This document shows positions 12,721-14,723 of a stretch of 14,723 nt of DNA, one piece after another. Position 1 is the first letter of the stretch. Every line of letters begins with the position of its first letter. Below the pieces are notes generated by a model. The model was not told the origin of the DNA and ran no database searches. It worked only from the letters and a program-made list of their open reading frames with translations. The stretch comes from Chrysochromulina parva (lineage: Eukaryota > Haptophyta > Prymnesiales > Chrysochromulinaceae), in contig PJAB01001405.1 in NCBI GenBank assembly GCA_002887195.1, positions 1 to 14,723 of the forward strand. The letters run 5' to 3'. The translations under genes were made by a program, and so were the position numbers.

Positions 12721-14723
12721 GTTCCAACGAAGGTGCGGCGCATCCAGCATCGTCCTCTCTCGTGCGCGCTGGCTGGGGTCGGGACTCTGGCAAGGATATG
12801 CTGACCGATGCCGTCGATGCAGCGGCGGCCGAAGTGGCAGCGGTCGAGGAAGGGGCGGCGTTGGCAGCGTTCCACTTGATCGACTCGGACCAGGACAGGT
12901 ACATCACGCAAGGCGACCTCCTGCGCACATTCGGCATGCATCTCGACAAGCGTGCGATGCAGCGCATGCTGGAAAAAATCGATTGGCGCACGAACCGGAT
13001 GAACTTCGAGCAGTTTCAGCTTCTGCTTGCCGAGAATCGCATGAGCGACAAGGAACGAGGTGTGCTCGAGTACACCTCGGCACTTGAGCACATTTCCAAG
13101 AAGGGGGAATTCGCGTACAAGAAGGCGGGAGCGGAGGAGAAGGCAGCGGCTGAAAAGGCGGCGGCCGAGAAGGCGGCGGCTGATAATGCGGCGGCTGAGA
13201 AGGCGGCGGCCGAGAAGGCGGCGGCCGAGAATGCTGAAACCGAGAAGGCACCATTCACACCCCCTCAGTCTTCCTCGATGTCTTCCTCGTGGGCGACAGA
13301 GAAGGCTGCGGCTGAGAAGGCCGATGCCGATAAGGCCGCTGCCGAGAAGGCGTTTGCCATTGGCAAGGAAATCGGGAAGACGCTCTCGAGTGTTTTCGTT
13401 GAGTCGCCGGTGGCTCTCTTCAAATCCATAACGAGTGGGAAGTATGTCGAGGATGAGAAAGCCGATCCCGACGAGGCTGCTTTTGCTGCCATTCAGAAGG
13501 CCGCTGAGGAGGGAAAGGCGACGGCCGAGAAGGCGGCGGCCGAGAAGGTGGCGGCGGCCAAGAAGGTGAACAACATAGATGATGAAGACGGCGACTTCGA
13601 TCTCTGCGATGATCTCTGGGACGAAAGATCGCCATGGAAATCGCCCGCGACACGGAAGACTGCGGCGGCGGCTGAGAAGGCAGCGGCAGCTGCTGCAGGG
13701 AAGGCATTGCAGGAAGAGGCGTTCAGCTGGGAGGCTTTCGTCGAGGTCGTGTGCGCGCTGCGTAAGGAGACGCCGACGATCTCAGACCAGGGCATCCTGG
13801 CCGTGATCAAGAGCCAGTACGAAGTGTGGCCCATTGGCGCCAAGGAGGTGCGCGACGCCATCTCTCTTCTTCTTGCGAAGGAGGCGGCCGAGAAGGCGGC
13901 TGCCGGAAAGGCAGCGGCTGAGAAGGCAGAGCCGTCAGGGGAGCCGACCTCCCCAGCTGAACGAAGACAATTCGCCCCCCCTCAATCTTCCTCGTGGGCG
14001 GCCGAGAAGGCGACGGCCGAGAAGGAAGCGGCCGAGAAGGCGGCGGCTGAGGCGGCGGCGGCCGAGAAGGCGGCGGCCGACAAAGCCGCTGCAGTCGAGA
14101 AGGCCGCTGTCGAGATGGTGGCGGCCGAGAAGGCGGCGGCCGAGAAGGCAGCGGCCGAGAAGGCGGCGGCTGAGAAGGCGGCGGCTGAGGCGGCGGCGGC
14201 CGAGAAGGCGGCGGCTGAGAAGGAAGCGGCCGAGAAGGCGGCGGCTGAGAAGGCGGCGGCCGAGAAGGAGGCGGCTGAGAAGGCGGCGGCTGAGGCGGCG
14301 GCGGCCGAGGAGGCGGCGGCTGAGAAGGAAGCGGCCGAGGTGGCGGCGGCCAAGAAGGCGGCGGCTGAGGCGGCGGCGGCCAAGAAGGCGGCGGCTGAGA
14401 AGGAAGCGGCCGAGAAGGCGGCGGCTGAGAAGGCGGCAGCTGAGGCGGCCGCGGCCGAGAAGGCGGCGGCTGAGAAGGAAGCGGCCGAGAAGGCGGCGGC
14501 CGAGAAGGCGGCGGCCGAGAAGGCGGCGGCTGAGAAGGCAGCGGCTGAGAAGGCGGCGGCTGAGGCGGCGGCGGCCGAGAAGGCGGCGGCTGAGAAGGCG
14601 GCTGCCGAGAAGGCGGCGGCTGAGAAGGAAGCGGCCGAGAAGGCGGCGGCCGAGAAGGCGGCGGCCGAGAAGGCGGCGGCCGAGAAGGCGGCGGCCGAGA
14701 AGGCGGCGGCCGAGAAGGCGGCG
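12684..14723 (+). CDS. EF-hand protein with long Ala-Ala-Ala-Glu-Lys helix array, 3'-partial
   Basis: Open from ATG 12684 (first ATG after an in-frame TAG at 12648-12650; a later ATG is at 12798) to the window end, 680 codons with no stop, so the C-terminus is missing. One canonical EF-hand loop, DSDQDRYITQGD (67-78, bases 12882-12917), has Asp at positions 1, 3, 5 and 12; a second loop in IDWRTNRMNFEQF is degenerate, one residue short and unlikely to bind calcium. After about residue 150 the protein becomes blocks of AAAEK separated by unique segments: EIGKTLSSVFVESPVALF, the acidic DDEDGDFDLCDDLWDE, and EAFSWEAFVEVVCALRKE. The phrase F-(T/A)-PPQSSS precedes an AAAEK block twice (13255 and 13972). 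From about 13999 the array is almost unbroken. Such Ala/Glu/Lys repeats with i,i+4 salt bridges favour a stable straight helix. Role unknown; a calcium-responsive structural or spacer protein is a guess. Confidence 0.8.
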   Translation, partial: MREVPCVGSASLGSNEGAAHPASSSLVRAGWGRDSGKDMLTDAVDAAAAEVAAVEEGAALAAFHLIDSDQDRYITQGDLLRTFGMHLDKRAMQRMLEKIDWRTNRMNFEQFQLLLAENRMSDKERGVLEYTSALEHISKKGEFAYKKAGAEEKAAAEKAAAEKAAADNAAAEKAAAEKAAAENAETEKAPFTPPQSSSMSSSWATEKAAAEKADADKAAAEKAFAIGKEIGKTLSSVFVESPVALFKSITSGKYVEDEKADPDEAAFAAIQKAAEEGKATAEKAAAEKVAAAKKVNNIDDEDGDFDLCDDLWDERSPWKSPATRKTAAAAEKAAAAAAGKALQEEAFSWEAFVEVVCALRKETPTISDQGILAVIKSQYEVWPIGAKEVRDAISLLLAKEAAEKAAAGKAAAEKAEPSGEPTSPAERRQFAPPQSSSWAAEKATAEKEAAEKAAAEAAAAEKAAADKAAAVEKAAVEMVAAEKAAAEKAAAEKAAAEKAAAEAAAAEKAAAEKEAAEKAAAEKAAAEKEAAEKAAAEAAAAEEAAAEKEAAEVAAAKKAAAEAAAAKKAAAEKEAAEKAAAEKAAAEAAAAEKAAAEKEAAEKAAAEKAAAEKAAAEKAAAEKAAAEAAAAEKAAAEKAAAEKAAAEKEAAEKAAAEKAAAEKAAAEKAAAEKAAAEKAA
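13999..14723 (+). repeat. 15-base minisatellite encoding AAAEK repeats
   Basis: About 725 bases of units of the type GCGGCGGCYGAGAAG run to the window edge. Most encode AAAEK; every few units a Glu or Ala replaces Lys (AAAEA, AAAEKE), giving a higher-order pattern. The last ~90 bases are virtually perfect units. Shorter blocks of the same unit lie at about 13131-13245, 13306-13350, 13497-13560 and 13881-13930. Collapsed or expanded assembly is a risk here. Confidence 0.95.

Noticed and set aside
13982..14383. Minus-strand AAFSAAAFS repeat protein
   Set aside because: It is the reverse complement of the AAAEK minisatellite read in another frame; the + strand has a single open frame joined to an EF-hand.
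13131..14723. CRISPR-like or transposon-derived tandem array
   Set aside because: The units are head-to-tail without spacers, are multiples of three, and read through as protein; no direct-repeat/spacer pattern or terminal inverted repeats.

Overview
The window looks like nuclear DNA from a GC-rich, gene-dense unicellular eukaryote. A haptophyte-like or other secondary-plastid microalga is my best guess, and this is inference. The evidence is: (1) GT-AG introns, clearly seen in the ion-channel gene, with a GTGCG-type donor; (2) families typical of eukaryotes (IQ/UBA-like repeats, a voltage-gated K+ channel with a cyclic-nucleotide-binding domain, a sigma-like glutathione S-transferase, a GT17-like glycosyltransferase, an EF-hand protein); (3) Ala/Glu/Lys-rich low-complexity coding repeats and no Shine-Dalgarno/operon architecture. 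One transporter carries an N-terminus that could be a signal plus transit peptide, as expected for a complex plastid.

Layout, all six genes on the + strand: 1-3615, 3' part of a long IQ-motif/UBA-like repeat protein with a disordered C-terminus (its start lies upstream of the window). 3908-4702, sigma-like glutathione S-transferase with an N-terminal extension. 5313-6734, major facilitator superfamily transporter. 6963-9300, voltage-gated, cyclic-nucleotide-binding-domain K+ channel in three exons (introns 7627-7802 and 8228-8292). 9976-12348, a probable two-domain glycosyltransferase (GT-A-like N-half of uncertain family plus a GT17-like C-half). 12684-14723, an EF-hand protein whose C-terminal part is a very long array of Ala-Ala-Ala-Glu-Lys repeats and runs off the window. 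Gaps between genes are 228-675 bases and contain small direct repeats and G-rich or hairpin-forming stretches, but no RNA gene or transposon that I can support.

There is no sign that the six genes form one pathway. Three of them (IQ repeats, cNMP-gated-type channel, EF-hand protein) belong to calcium/calmodulin or second-messenger families, but this may be coincidence. The most interesting items are: a 65-base intron bounded by near-perfect direct repeats containing AGGT, which is what intron birth by tandem duplication predicts; alternating IQ and UBA-like modules with an exact 67-residue period; the GT-A-like/GT17 fusion with a changed acidic motif; and the natural EAAAK-type rigid-helix array.
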